The notes beneath the pieces were generated by a model that searched no databases, was not told where the DNA came from, and saw only the letters and a list, made by a program, of their open reading frames with translations. The position numbers were made by a program, and so were the translations under genes. Below, in pieces: positions 27,225 through 36,804 of a DNA stretch of 59,582 nucleotides; the first letter of the stretch is position 1; the number at the start of each line of letters is the position of its first letter. The stretch is taken from positions 1-59,582 of the forward strand of contig CALBMX010000007.1 in assembly GCA_937896235.1 (NCBI GenBank). Direction: 5' to 3'. Source of the stretch: an uncultured bacterium (lineage in GTDB: Bacteria > Planctomycetota > UBA1135 > GCA-002686595).

Positions 27225-28940
27225 TTAAAAGCCGGCCGCGTGCCCGTCTTTGCGCGATTCACTCGCACCAAAGTACACACCCTTTTCAGCGTCGTACCGA
27301 ATCGCCTGATATCCACCAAAGGCACCTGGGCTGGGGCGGAACTGGTGCCCCCGCTTGGCGAGGTCAGCCCTAACCTCCGTCGAGAATCCAGACTCTAAGC
27401 TCACATATCCACCGTCAGTCATCACCTGCCCCGTAGGCTGTGAAGACCCCGTATGAAGGATGCGAGGCGCATCCCCAGCCTCTTGCAGGTTCATTCCGAA
27501 GTCGACCAAGTTGATCAGCACCTGCGCATGAGCTTGGGGCTGCGTCGCTCCGCCCATCACACCAAAGGAGATCAGCGGCTTCCCGTTCTTTGTGACGAAG
27601 GCGGGGATGATGGTGTGGAACGGCCGCTTGCCGGGAGCAAAGCTATTGGGCCGACCCGGCGTCATGTCAAACAGCTCTCCCCGATTCTGGAATCCAAAAC
27701 CAAGTCCGGGAGGGCATAAGCCGGAGCCCATGCCGCGGTAGTTGCTCTGAATAAGTGAGACCATGTTGCCAGCTTCATCGGCGACGGTCAGGTAGACCGT
27801 ATCTCCATCTTCCAGTGCAGCGGGAAGTTTTAGACCGGGTTCAACCACCAAGGCAGCAGCTCCTGAGTCCAAAAGCTTTCGGCGCTCCCTCGCATACTCT
27901 TTGGAGATCAACTCCTCAACGGGCAGGTCGGTAAACGAGGGGTCCGCATAAAAACGCGAGCGATCTGCAAAGGCCAGCTTCTTGGCCTCGACGAAGTGAT
28001 GCACATAGTCTGCACTTCCAAACCCCATCCCCTTGATGTCGTAGCCTTCTAGAATGTTGAGGATCTGCAGCGCTGCGATGCCCTGGCCATTGGGAGGCAG
28101 CTCCCAAAGCGTATACCCGCGATAATCGGTTGAGACGGGGTCGACCCATTCTGAGTCGTGGTTCGCAAAGTCCTCCAGTGTGTGTGCCCCGCCAGCAGCT
28201 TGCAGGCAGTCCACCATGACCTTGGCAGAGTCCCCTTTGTAGAAGGCGTCTTTGCCTTCCTTGCCAATGCGTTCGAGGGTGTTAGCGAGCGCCGGGTTCG
28301 TCCACATTTCACCCAGCTCCGGGCCTCTACCCTCTCGCGTAAATGTGTCGACAAAACCGGGCTGGGCCGCGAGACTTCGCGCGGACAGCTGCCAGTAATA
28401 CGCGATCAGCTCCGTCACCGGGAACCCGTTGCGAGCGTAGTCAACGGTAGGTGCGAGCACTGCGGACATCGGGAGTTTCCCAAAGCGGTCATGCAGCTCG
28501 AACCAACCGTCCACACACCCGGGAATCGTCACGGGGAGGGCTCCGAGAGCAGGGATTAGGCCCAACTCACGCTTGGTGAGCTCGGCTTGCATTCCATCGA
28601 GATCGAGTCCCTCCGGAGAACGGCCTGAGGCGTTCAAGCCATGCAGCTTCTTTGTATCTGCATCCCAAACAATTGCAAACAGATCACCCCCTAGCCCCGA
28701 ACCGGTTGGCTCCATCAATCCGAGTGCGGCGTTTGCCGCGATAGCGGCGTCCATGGCGTTTCCACCAGCACGCATGATCTCGAGCGCAATGTTCGTTGCA
28801 AGCGGGTGGCTTGTAGCAGCCATGGCCTTCGGCGCGATGACCTCGGAGCGAGTGGCGAAAGGTAGGCCGGTGACCCGATCCCCAGGAATCTTTGGGGTAG
28901 TTGAAGAGAGCAAAAAAGACAACGTAGCAAGGATGGGCAT
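27225..28940 (-). CDS. ggt: Gamma-glutamyltransferase
   Basis: This enzyme hydrolyses or transfers gamma-glutamyl groups, for example from glutathione, outside the cytoplasm. The 571-residue precursor has an N-terminal hydrophobic segment, ASHPLATNIALEIMRAGGNAMDA and GSGLGGDLFAIVW. The autocleavage site lies in GDTVYLTVADEAGN, where the Thr becomes the N terminus of the small subunit. The substrate-binding SFGVMGGATQPQAH follows. Length and order are normal for the family. The ATG at 28940 is preferred over a TTG two codons upstream. It follows upp on the same strand by 66 bp with a hairpin between. Confidence 0.95.
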   Translation of the reverse strand: MPILATLSFLLSSTTPKIPGDRVTGLPFATRSEVIAPKAMAATSHPLATNIALEIMRAGGNAMDAAIAANAALGLMEPTGSGLGGDLFAIVWDADTKKLHGLNASGRSPEGLDLDGMQAELTKRELGLIPALGALPVTIPGCVDGWFELHDRFGKLPMSAVLAPTVDYARNGFPVTELIAYYWQLSARSLAAQPGFVDTFTREGRGPELGEMWTNPALANTLERIGKEGKDAFYKGDSAKVMVDCLQAAGGAHTLEDFANHDSEWVDPVSTDYRGYTLWELPPNGQGIAALQILNILEGYDIKGMGFGSADYVHHFVEAKKLAFADRSRFYADPSFTDLPVEELISKEYARERRKLLDSGAAALVVEPGLKLPAALEDGDTVYLTVADEAGNMVSLIQSNYRGMGSGLCPPGLGFGFQNRGELFDMTPGRPNSFAPGKRPFHTIIPAFVTKNGKPLISFGVMGGATQPQAHAQVLINLVDFGMNLQEAGDAPRILHTGSSQPTGQVMTDGGYVSLESGFSTEVRADLAKRGHQFRPSPGAFGGYQAIRYDAEKGVYFGASESRKDGHAAGF

Positions 28941-28977
28941 AAGCAACTTCAGTAGGGCGTGCCTTCTAACAGGCAGA

Positions 28978-29006
28978 GCTGGTTAGGGAATAACTTCCCC
29001 ACCAGC
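28978..29006 (-). terminator. Hairpin immediately after upp
   Basis: In the leftward transcript the outer stem GCTGGT/ACCAGC and the inner stem GGGGAA/TTCCC (2-nt bulge on one side) start at the base after the upp stop codon. No U-tract follows, so it may act with Rho or as a processing site. Confidence 0.4.
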
Positions 29007-29834
29007 TTAGCACCAAGAGTTGTTGAGAACCTCTCCGATGCCACCAGCACCGGGAACGATGTAGCTAAGCTCATTCAGCCCCTTCTCTCTTTCCCAATGC
29101 ACACCTGGAGCTGACTCAAGGACGTCTGCCGGTGACAACCCACGGTCGAGGCGCGGTGTGTAGACCACTAGGCCTTCGATCGCCGCAACAGCCCGTAGAT
29201 ACTCGGGGGTGGCGATCATCGGCATCGCGACGATTTTCGCTGGCTTGCCGAAGTGCTCCAGATAGTGGTTCACGGCCTTGATCGTTGTTGATCCTGTCGC
29301 CCCCATCGGGTCGGGGAGTACAAGGATCCGGCCTTCGACCGTACCACCGATTTTGCTGCCCGAAAGATCCACACCGATGACCTGTCCCTCCGCATCGGTC
29401 ACGCGTGCCATATTGAGATGATCAACGCGCAAGTTTTCATCAGGCAAGAGCGAAGCACAGAGTTCATAGCAGAGTTGGGCTGGAACCAAACCCGCTCGAA
29501 TCACATCCACAAAAACGAGCTGCTGTTTGGGGTCGATCGTACGGCCGCGCCAAACACCCTCAACAGGGTGTATTTCCCGCATCCGCGTGGGCACCTCGAC
29601 GGAGTGGGTCGCCAGCTCTCCGTCCATTGCACGTAAAAACAGCTCGGCATAAACCGTACGCAGAACGGAGACCATCTCGGGCTGCCGAATATCGAGGCCA
29701 CCCAAACGAGAGAGTAGCGTAGACAGGGTCGGAGAATCGATCAAGTGGACCCACTCGCCGTATGCGTGGGTGACCTCTCGCTCACGCTTGATCAAGTTTG
29801 GCTCTGCCATGTTGCTGGACATTGTCTTGCTCAT
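29007..29834 (-). CDS. upp: Uracil phosphoribosyltransferase
   Basis: Upp salvages uracil with PRPP to form UMP. The PRPP-binding loop is VLPDPMGATGST and the uracil-binding region near the C terminus is LSYIVPGAGGIGEVL. FVDVIRAGLVPAQ corresponds to the VpiLRAGl segment of the family. At 275 residues the protein is longer than typical Upp (about 210), with extra sequence at the N terminus and in the middle. Three in-frame ATGs lie within the first nine codons; 29834 is the most upstream. Confidence 0.92.
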   Translation of the reverse strand: MSKTMSSNMAEPNLIKREREVTHAYGEWVHLIDSPTLSTLLSRLGGLDIRQPEMVSVLRTVYAELFLRAMDGELATHSVEVPTRMREIHPVEGVWRGRTIDPKQQLVFVDVIRAGLVPAQLCYELCASLLPDENLRVDHLNMARVTDAEGQVIGVDLSGSKIGGTVEGRILVLPDPMGATGSTTIKAVNHYLEHFGKPAKIVAMPMIATPEYLRAVAAIEGLVVYTPRLDRGLSPADVLESAPGVHWEREKGLNELSYIVPGAGGIGEVLNNSWC

Positions 29835-29870
29835 TTTTGATAAGGGCTGTTGGAACGGGCGTGTTCCGAT

Positions 29871-31121
29871 CTAGCTTGCAACGGTTTTCCGCGCAGCCTC
29901 GACGCCTGCAGCGAGTACTTCAACTAACCTTGGAATCTTAGACTTTGGTGTCGCACACAGGCCGACGCGAACAGCGCCTTGCAAAGGCACGATAAAGACA
30001 CCTCTATCCTGCATGTACTTTATCGTCACCTTGGGATCATCAGAGAAGACGGCAACAAAGAAGCCCCCTTCGTAGCGCGGGTAGTGCAGGTTGTGCTTTT
30101 CCGCAAGTTTGTTGAACTCGACCACACGTGCATCTAACAGCTCGACAAGGCGTGCGCGATCAGCGTCCCACTCCGCGCGAAGATCTTCATCATGAAGCAC
30201 GTCGGTAATCGCAAGCATGCCCATGTGGTTGCAGTTGCTCCACGTTCCGCGACAGGTGAACCCCATTGCATTTGCGATTCGGGCGCGAACCTTGTCGTCC
30301 TCGTGTAGAGCAATCAGGGCACCAACTCGCGCTCCGTATTGAGCAAACGCTTTTGATGCGGACCACGCGACAAGTGTCGGCACTTTGGGAAGAATACGCT
30401 CGACATGGGTCCGCCAATCCGCGCCTCCAACCGGCGCATATTTTGCGTACGCGAAGTCGAGCAATAACGTCACGGGTCCCGAGTCCGACGCCTTCGCCAT
30501 GATGTCGCACACATCTCTCCACTCGTCGTCGTTGAAGGAATATCCCGTGGGGTTTTGGCACGGGCTGTTCAAGATTACGAGTGCGCGCCCTTGCTCTTCA
30601 AGGATTGCGAAGAGGGCCTTCTCGAATGCCGTCAGGTCCAAGAAGCCGTCTTCACCGAACATGTTGAACGTTGCGATACCGCGCTGGCTAAGTCCCGTCA
30701 AAATGTCATACGGCGCCCAGTAATAGGACGTCGTCAGCGCTTTTTGACCGACCTCCAAAAAGTTGTTCACGGCTGCGTAGATCGCACCTGAACCACCGGG
30801 CGTAGCCACCGCTACGCACTTCGATTCCAGCGCGTGTCCGCCGAAAACATCGTGCTCGACTGCTTTCAAGAAGTCGGGGGGACCCGAGATCGGTGCATAC
30901 GCAGAAGCTTTTTGTAGGGGGGTGCGGCGCAGTGCTTCGTGAACGGAGGGCATCACGGCAAGGGTGCCATCATCTTCGATCAATGCGCCCAAGGTCGCAT
31001 TGAGAATGTCCTCGCCCAAACCCGCTCTTCGCACGGCTTCTCCGTGCAAGGTAAAGATCGGATCATCGCCGGGGCGATTGCTAGCAGCGGGGATAAGCGG
31101 GCTCTCGGAATAGGAAGTCAT
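29871..31121 (-). CDS. Class I/II PLP-dependent aminotransferase
   Basis: This 416-residue fold-type I aminotransferase transfers an amino group between an amino acid and a 2-oxo acid. The motifs are NSPCQNPTGYS (Asn for the cofactor ring), DFAYAKYAP (Asp for the pyridine nitrogen), and WSASKAFAQYGARVG with the PLP lysine. Substrate-binding Arg lies near the C terminus. The sequence fits aromatic or branched-chain type enzymes, but specificity cannot be read. The ATG at 31121 is chosen as the 18 residues upstream are not conserved-looking. It precedes upp by 36 bp. Confidence 0.93.
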   Translation of the reverse strand: MTSYSESPLIPAASNRPGDDPIFTLHGEAVRRAGLGEDILNATLGALIEDDGTLAVMPSVHEALRRTPLQKASAYAPISGPPDFLKAVEHDVFGGHALESKCVAVATPGGSGAIYAAVNNFLEVGQKALTTSYYWAPYDILTGLSQRGIATFNMFGEDGFLDLTAFEKALFAILEEQGRALVILNSPCQNPTGYSFNDDEWRDVCDIMAKASDSGPVTLLLDFAYAKYAPVGGADWRTHVERILPKVPTLVAWSASKAFAQYGARVGALIALHEDDKVRARIANAMGFTCRGTWSNCNHMGMLAITDVLHDEDLRAEWDADRARLVELLDARVVEFNKLAEKHNLHYPRYEGGFFVAVFSDDPKVTIKYMQDRGVFIVPLQGAVRVGLCATPKSKIPRLVEVLAAGVEAARKTVAS

Positions 31122-31323
31122 CAGTTGTCTTGATCGGTAAGGTCCCGGTGTCGTTGATGCATGAAACGCGTTCAAAGTAGATGAGCGCTGACCACGGGGA
31201 ATCTATGCTAACAGTTCAGTCTACGGCACCTCACAGCAGACTTACGTCACAGAGACGTTTTCCCACAGGATTCGCGCCGACTCTTGCCCCCAGATGCCGA
31301 TGTGTCCTCTATCCTCTTGAGCC

Positions 31324-32496
31324 ATGTTTGCCCCTCTTCCCCTCTCACTCGCCATTCTGGCCCCCCTGCTCTGTGCTGGTATACCCGCTGAGAGTGAGCC
31401 TGGCCTGCACTCGGCACCTGGCTGGGATGACCTCCGCCTCACCACCGAAAGCCTACACGGCAAGATCGACTGGTTTGAGGGCAGCTACGAGGAGCTCCTC
31501 GTGCAAGCCGCCAAAGAGGACAAGGTCATCTTCCTCAACTTCTACACCGACTGGTGTACTTGGTGCAAACAGCTCGATCGCGACGCCTACTCGGATCCAA
31601 AAGTTCTGAGGGCACTGGAGGGGGTCCTCTGCCTTTCCGTTGACGCAGAAAGCCCCGAAGGCATTCCACTCGACGCCCGCTTCCCAACGAAATCGCACTA
31701 CCCAGCACTCATCTTCCTCAACTCTGACGGGACGCTACGGGATCGCATCGGGGGATTCATGCCGACGTATCTCCTACTCCCCGAGATGGAGCGGATTCTC
31801 GCTGACCGGGACACGTTGAATGACCACCGTCGGCGCGTAGAGAAAGCACCCAAGGATCTAGCAGCACTTTGGGAGTATGCGGTAAAGCTAAAAGATCTCG
31901 ACGATCTCGCTGGCTACAGCGAGCAGCTCAAGTCGATCCGGAAGTTAGATCCCGAGGGGAAATCCCTAACGATGCGCCGCATCTTGCTGCAGGAGATCCT
32001 TTCGAAATTCGAGGTCGATCTAAACTCTAAAGAGCTCATCAGCTTCCTCAATGAGGAGACCTACTCCGAGATCCTCTTCGAAGGTTGGCACAACATCGCA
32101 TGGCTGGAGAGGAAGCTCGCCATGTATGCGACCTCAAACGAGGACCGCGCCCTTGCCGCCAAGCACATGCAGAGCTATCACATCGCCCACCGCAAGGCAT
32201 GGCCGCACTGCCCTCTCCAAGAGCGGGTCGTAGAGGGCAACCACATTGCCTGGGAGCTCTATCTCGACTGGGGCGCCCTCGACGATGAGATGCGAGAATT
32301 CGCCATCGAGACTGCCCGCCAAAGCGCGAAGGCCGCTGACAGCGATCCCACGATTTTAGACACGCTTGCCTGCTGTCTCTTCTCTGCGGGTCAAACCACG
32401 GAAGCCGTTCAACTCATGCGGAGGTGCATCTTGATTGAGCCCAACCGTGAGCTATGGCGTGAGCGCTTGGAAATGTTTCTCGCCAAAGAGATCTAA
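31324..32496 (+). CDS. Secreted thioredoxin-fold protein with helical C-terminal region
   Basis: After a signal peptide (residues 1 to about 20) comes a thioredoxin-like domain with NFYTDWCTWCKQLD, whose redox pair is Cys78 and Cys81. This resembles the YyaL/DsbD-gamma type, with SHYPALIFLNSDG carrying the cis-proline. Residues 180-390 are alpha-helical and TPR-like, with DTLACCLFSAGQTTEAVQLM near the end. It probably reduces or isomerises disulfides of exported proteins. It is divergent from the aminotransferase gene and converges with the next gene. Confidence 0.88.
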   Translation: MFAPLPLSLAILAPLLCAGIPAESEPGLHSAPGWDDLRLTTESLHGKIDWFEGSYEELLVQAAKEDKVIFLNFYTDWCTWCKQLDRDAYSDPKVLRALEGVLCLSVDAESPEGIPLDARFPTKSHYPALIFLNSDGTLRDRIGGFMPTYLLLPEMERILADRDTLNDHRRRVEKAPKDLAALWEYAVKLKDLDDLAGYSEQLKSIRKLDPEGKSLTMRRILLQEILSKFEVDLNSKELISFLNEETYSEILFEGWHNIAWLERKLAMYATSNEDRALAAKHMQSYHIAHRKAWPHCPLQERVVEGNHIAWELYLDWGALDDEMREFAIETARQSAKAADSDPTILDTLACCLFSAGQTTEAVQLMRRCILIEPNRELWRERLEMFLAKEI

Positions 32497-32506
32497 CAGC
32501 GAGTTG

Positions 32507-33421
32507 CTACGCGAAAGGACCAGCTGGGCCCTCCTCCACTGGATCCGGCAAGCGGGTCTCTTCCTTGACCACTTCCTTGACCGCAGGCTTAGCCACCCGA
32601 GACCAAAAGGGCGTCAGCTCTAGTCCTTTCTCTTGGCGCAGTGACGCCTGTCGTTGAGACTCCGGGCGCGCAGCAGGGGCGGGTGTCTTCATCGAATGGC
32701 CAGCACCAAGCACCTTGCGAGCCAAGAATTGCAAGTGCGCCAGCTTGGTATAGGGAAGGCCCGAAGATCCAACAAGATCGAGGAGCTCCGCTTCGACGAG
32801 GTCTTCGAGGGTTTGAAGACCCGCAGCGCAAAGCTTCTCGGCAGCCTCGCTTGAGAACCCCTCGATCTGCGCCTCGCGCAGCTTGCATGTCGCAGTGAAT
32901 TGAGCTGGTGGCTGGTGGCCATCGAGTCGACTCCACAGCTCGAGCACGGCGTTGATGACGACACCATGGGGACCAGCGGAGTCCTGAGGCGACTCGGACT
33001 CTTGGTGGTTTGTGTTCGCCAAAGGGACAACCCCAAGCAGTGCCGCCGATGCAGCGCCCACTCTCGAGAGCCCTGGGAAGGGAGTGAGCATTTTGGTGGC
33101 GGCCGGCTCGACACTAGGTGCGAACTCATCCATCTCCGGAGCCAATGAATAGTCCTCTACGGTGCAAGGTTGAGTTAGCGCTCCCCCTTTTGAAACGGAT
33201 GGGGCAGGCCCCTCTTCGGACTCCCCCAAACGCTCGGACAGCACTCTCGCCTCTCGTTCAAAGCGCGCTGCAAACTTCTCATTGCCCTGAAAAAGGGCCG
33301 AAAGCGCGTCGCGATTTACCGATCGAACCGCTGCCAACTCAAAACAACCTAGCTCCCGAAGTCGGGCTAATGTCGCTGGACCATCGCCGTGGAGGTTGCA
33401 GAGAAGTGCGAGAGAATCCAT
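32507..33421 (-). CDS. Helix-hairpin-helix-like protein next to ParA
   Basis: This 304-residue protein has two short helical segments that look like degenerate helix-hairpin-helix (DUF4332-like) modules: LHGDGPATLARLRELGCFEL near the N terminus and EGFSSEAAEKLCAAGLQTLE at about 190-210. The middle is acidic and low in complexity. Each module is followed by a helix rich in Arg/Lys, as in DNA-binding HhH pairs. It lies 3 bp after the stop of the ParA gene, so both are probably translated from one message. A partner or adaptor role for the ATPase is inferred from position only. Confidence 0.65.
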   Translation of the reverse strand: MDSLALLCNLHGDGPATLARLRELGCFELAAVRSVNRDALSALFQGNEKFAARFEREARVLSERLGESEEGPAPSVSKGGALTQPCTVEDYSLAPEMDEFAPSVEPAATKMLTPFPGLSRVGAASAALLGVVPLANTNHQESESPQDSAGPHGVVINAVLELWSRLDGHQPPAQFTATCKLREAQIEGFSSEAAEKLCAAGLQTLEDLVEAELLDLVGSSGLPYTKLAHLQFLARKVLGAGHSMKTPAPAARPESQRQASLRQEKGLELTPFWSRVAKPAVKEVVKEETRLPDPVEEGPAGPFA

Positions 33422-33424
33422 GGA

Positions 33425-34213
33425 TTAGAGCTCCAAAAAAGTGCTGGCGATTTGAGAGGGTGACATTGTGTTTCGAACCTCGCTAGCAAGAGCTGCGAAA
33501 TCGGAAGAGGCCCGAGCACGGGGCGAGGTCCACTGTAACGGGACTCCAGAGGCAACGGCCTCTCTAAGCTTCACACTCGACCTGATAGCCGTGTCGTACA
33601 TGCGCTCACCAAAGCGCGCGTGCATTCCAATGAGCACATCTCGGGCAAAGCGCGTACGTCGATCAAACATTGTGGCGAGGACTTGAATCGGGGTCGAGCT
33701 TCCTTCGCTCTCGAGCATTCCGCTAAAAATCTCAAAGGCTCGGACTGCCCCCTGTAGGGCGAATGCACCGGTCTCCACAATCAGTAACACTTGGTTCGCG
33801 GCGCGAACTGCGTTTGCTGTCAAGACCCCGTCTGCCCGTGGCGGACAGTCGATGACAACATAGTCGAAGGAGCTGGCAAGAGGCCGCAGGGCATGCCCGA
33901 GGGCGCGCTCCGGTTCGAGCGCGACGGTTGCCTCCTCTTCGAACTCGCCCAGGCTCAAGGTTGCGGGTAGCAGGCTTATTCCTGGGCGCAGCTGGCGCAG
34001 AGCTGATTGCGCGGGGACCTCTCCACGTAGGACTTCGAGAAGCGAAGGAGATCTACCGACGAAACAGCCCAAACCCAAAGTCGCATGCGCCTGGGGATCG
34101 AGGTCGATGATTAGGGTCCGCTCGCCGGCGGCATGAAGAGCCGCTGCTAAGTGAATCGCGGTTGTGGTTTTTCCACAGCCGCCCTTTTGGTTCGCCAGGG
34201 TGAGGATTTGCAT
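33425..34213 (-). CDS. ParA-family ATPase
   Basis: This 262-residue deviant-Walker ATPase belongs to the ParA/Soj family, which positions DNA or protein cargo on nucleoid or membrane. Motifs are NQKGGCGKTT (signature Lys10, Walker Lys15), DLDPQAHATLG (Walker A') and VVIDCPPRADG. No parB or centromere-like repeat is visible nearby, so it is an orphan ParA that may place a protein complex. The HhH-like gene follows at 3 bp and a MinD-like ATPase gene precedes it by 111 bp. Confidence 0.93.
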   Translation of the reverse strand: MQILTLANQKGGCGKTTTAIHLAAALHAAGERTLIIDLDPQAHATLGLGCFVGRSPSLLEVLRGEVPAQSALRQLRPGISLLPATLSLGEFEEEATVALEPERALGHALRPLASSFDYVVIDCPPRADGVLTANAVRAANQVLLIVETGAFALQGAVRAFEIFSGMLESEGSSTPIQVLATMFDRRTRFARDVLIGMHARFGERMYDTAIRSSVKLREAVASGVPLQWTSPRARASSDFAALASEVRNTMSPSQIASTFLEL

Positions 34214-34324
34214 TTGGAAGAGCGCAGGGTTCTTTCCTGCGATCCCGTTATGGCCAATCCTGCCCCGGTGTTCAATGGGCTTATTTGGGGCTTCCTTGAA
34301 TTTGGCAGGACTCCCCCTGCAACG

Positions 34325-35173
34325 CTAGCGTAGGGCAGAGCGAGCCCGGTCGTAGAACGGCCGGTGCGTACGCGCGAAATCGATTGGTGCCCATCTCGAA
34401 ACACCTTCGATTGCGTGGGCTGCTGGAGAGCTCGGATCCATCTGCGTGACGGGCTGGCGACGTGCGATACTCCGCGAGACGCTGGCGTCTGCAGGCACCC
34501 ACCCGATGTACTGAGGAGCGTGTCCCAGAAAGCGCTGCGAAGCGCCGCGAAAGCGGTCCCAGGCGTTAGTCGCCTCGACCTCGGAAGCGCAGCGATTCAT
34601 CACCATACCAACCTTGATTTCAGGGTTGACCATGTTCGCTCGCTTGTAGAGTGCGTAGCCATCGGAGAGCGCCGTAACTTCCGGATTCGAGACTAGCAAG
34701 AGGGTACTCGTGGCCGCCAAGTGGGCCACAGTGGCATACCCCATGCCGGCCCCGTGATCGATGATAACTAGGTCAAAGTCATCCTCTAGGGGGTGTAGAG
34801 CCCGAAACAATCGATCGAGCTGTCTCCGGGTCGGGCTGACCAAGGCGTGCCGTCCAACCCCTCCGGAAAGCAGCTTCATTCCGCACGGCCCCTCCGCAAG
34901 GGCCACCTGTGCGGGGACCTCCCCAAGCATCACATGCCCGAGATCGTACTTGGGTACGACCCCTAAGAGTAGGTGGGCATTTGCCATGCCTGCATCGAAA
35001 TCCACAAGCAACACACGCTGCCCCCCTTTTGCCCGGAGGTACGCTATGTTGGTCGCGAGAATGCTCTTCCCTGTGCCGCCTTTGCCACTGGCTATACAAA
35101 TGACGCTAGCGGCGCTCTTTGCTTCTTTTGTGAGTTCTTCGTCCGAGGGCATCCTGTGGCGAAACAGCCGCAT
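34325..35173 (-). CDS. MinD/FlhG-like ATPase
   Basis: This 282-residue protein is a second deviant-Walker ATPase. It shows ASGKGGTGKSILATNIA (signature Lys31, Walker Lys36), VDFDAGMANAHLLLG and VIIDHGAGMG. The long variable first loop and the first 20 residues resemble FlhG/YlxH proteins rather than cell-division MinD; the amphipathic membrane-targeting helix of MinD is not evident at the C terminus. The ATG at 35173 has GAGGTGA about 10 nt upstream and is preferred over an in-frame start at 35296. No flagellar gene is present in the window. Confidence 0.88.
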   Translation of the reverse strand: MRLFRHRMPSDEELTKEAKSAASVICIASGKGGTGKSILATNIAYLRAKGGQRVLLVDFDAGMANAHLLLGVVPKYDLGHVMLGEVPAQVALAEGPCGMKLLSGGVGRHALVSPTRRQLDRLFRALHPLEDDFDLVIIDHGAGMGYATVAHLAATSTLLLVSNPEVTALSDGYALYKRANMVNPEIKVGMVMNRCASEVEATNAWDRFRGASQRFLGHAPQYIGWVPADASVSRSIARRQPVTQMDPSSPAAHAIEGVSRWAPIDFARTHRPFYDRARSALR

Positions 35174-35316
35174 GCGCTCGAGCTCACCTCGGATTGAATT
35201 TATGACTGACACGAAGTAGACACCATTTATTGAAGTCGAGGATCCGTCAACTAGCCAGGTCCAAAATCTGCGTAAGTTCCCGAGGATTCGCCCCAATCGG
35301 AGCAGATTCGTCCGCC

Positions 35317-36774
35317 CTAATACAGACTGGACACCTCTCCAATGTGGTGAAGCTTCATCACATTGGTCGTCCTGGCGATGCCCGGAGGAACCCCGGCCAC
35401 CATCACAACCTGCTCGCCGGTCGTACAGATTCCCATATCCACAAGAAGCTGCGAACCGTCTGTAAGCATGGTCTCTAGGTTATCCCGGCGCTCGAACAGG
35501 ACCGGCCGCACATGGCCCATCACCGACAGAGCTTGGAAGGTTCGGCGGTGAGGTGTGAGGGCGATCACAGCCGCCCCGGGACGAAAGCGCGACACTTGGC
35601 ACGCCGTATTCCCCGTCTCCGTAAAGCAGACGATGTGCTGGATCGAGAGGGCCTTAGAAGCCTGAACTGCCGCCAGTGCCGTTCCATTCGAGAAGCTGGG
35701 TTCGGCCTCATGAAAAGCGACCCGAGTAGCTTTGGCATAGCGCTCACTGGACTCCATCGCCAATGCGATCTCTTGCATGGCCTTCACCGCGAGGATGGGG
35801 TGGGCTCCCACGGCCGTCTCCGCGGAGAGCATAACGGCGTCCGTACCATCGAGAACGGCATTGGCTACGTCTGCAACCTCCGCGCGAGTGGGGCGAGCCG
35901 CAACAACCATGGATTCCAGCATCTCCGTGGCTGTAATCGTGAATTTTCCGGCCTTTAGGGCCATTTCGATAAGGTCTTTTTGGATCAAAGGCAGCTTTTC
36001 GAGAGGTGTCTCAACACCGAGGTCTCCACGCGCAACCATGATTCCATCGGTCTCCTCCAAGATTCCCTCGAGGTTGATCAAGGCGGCCGAGCGCTCGATC
36101 TTGGCAACCAAAAGCGGCTGCGGGGCCACTTTGCGGATGGCGCGCAAGTCCGCCCCCGAGCCGACGAAGCTTACCCCGATCATGTCGACTTCCATCTCCC
36201 GAGCGAGGGCGATATCGGCCACATCTTTGGGCGTGGGGAGCCTGATCGCCAGGTCCGTATCCGGAAGGTGAACGCCTTTGCGATCCCCGATCCATCCGCC
36301 ACGCAATACGCGCGCCTTCGCGACTCCACTTTGCACACTCTCCACGACAAGCTCGCACTGGCCGTCTGCCAGATAAACGCAATGGCCAACGTCAATGGTC
36401 GCGGCAAAACCCGGAATGTTGAGGAACGCCTCACCCGGCTTCGCCTCGCCACTGCCTTCAATCAGGATTAGATATTCCCCGACATGGAGCGCGCGCTTCC
36501 CCCCCGGGAAAGTTCCGAGGCGCAACTTCGGGCCCTGGATGTCGGCAAGGATCCCGATGCCGAGACCGCGCTCATCCGCAATGCGTCGAATATTGTCTAC
36601 GCGCCGGCGATGCTCGTCGGGTTCGCCGTGGCTGAAATTGATACGCGCGGTGCGAAGACCAGCGTCGATCAACTCTCCAATAATACCTTCAGATGCAGGG
36701 CCTATCGTTGCTACAACTTTGGTTCGCGCCAGGCGCCCGCTGGAGTCCGTGTGCTCAAGATTTGACATGTCCAT
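35317..36774 (-). CDS. pyk: Pyruvate kinase
   Basis: Pyruvate kinase makes ATP and pyruvate from phosphoenolpyruvate and ADP. The 485-residue sequence has TKVVATIGPASEG at the N terminus, ARINFSHGEPDEH, the Mg/K site KIERSAALINLEGIL, DGIMVARGDLGVE and the signature ITATEMLESM. The C-terminal alpha/beta domain follows to residue 485. Length is normal. With gpmI this gives two lower-glycolysis enzymes in the window, though not in one operon. The spermidine-synthase-like gene lies 30 bp upstream on the same strand. Confidence 0.97.
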   Translation of the reverse strand: MDMSNLEHTDSSGRLARTKVVATIGPASEGIIGELIDAGLRTARINFSHGEPDEHRRRVDNIRRIADERGLGIGILADIQGPKLRLGTFPGGKRALHVGEYLILIEGSGEAKPGEAFLNIPGFAATIDVGHCVYLADGQCELVVESVQSGVAKARVLRGGWIGDRKGVHLPDTDLAIRLPTPKDVADIALAREMEVDMIGVSFVGSGADLRAIRKVAPQPLLVAKIERSAALINLEGILEETDGIMVARGDLGVETPLEKLPLIQKDLIEMALKAGKFTITATEMLESMVVAARPTRAEVADVANAVLDGTDAVMLSAETAVGAHPILAVKAMQEIALAMESSERYAKATRVAFHEAEPSFSNGTALAAVQASKALSIQHIVCFTETGNTACQVSRFRPGAAVIALTPHRRTFQALSVMGHVRPVLFERRDNLETMLTDGSQLLVDMGICTTGEQVVMVAGVPPGIARTTNVMKLHHIGEVSSLY

Positions 36775-36804
36775 GGGGCCGTTGTAGCACAGTCCAGCCG
36801 GATT

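Noticed and set aside
34223..34241. CGCAGG/CCTGCG hairpin between the MinD-like and ParA genes
   Set aside because: A 6-bp stem with 7-nt loop right before the ParA start is too weak to call a terminator.
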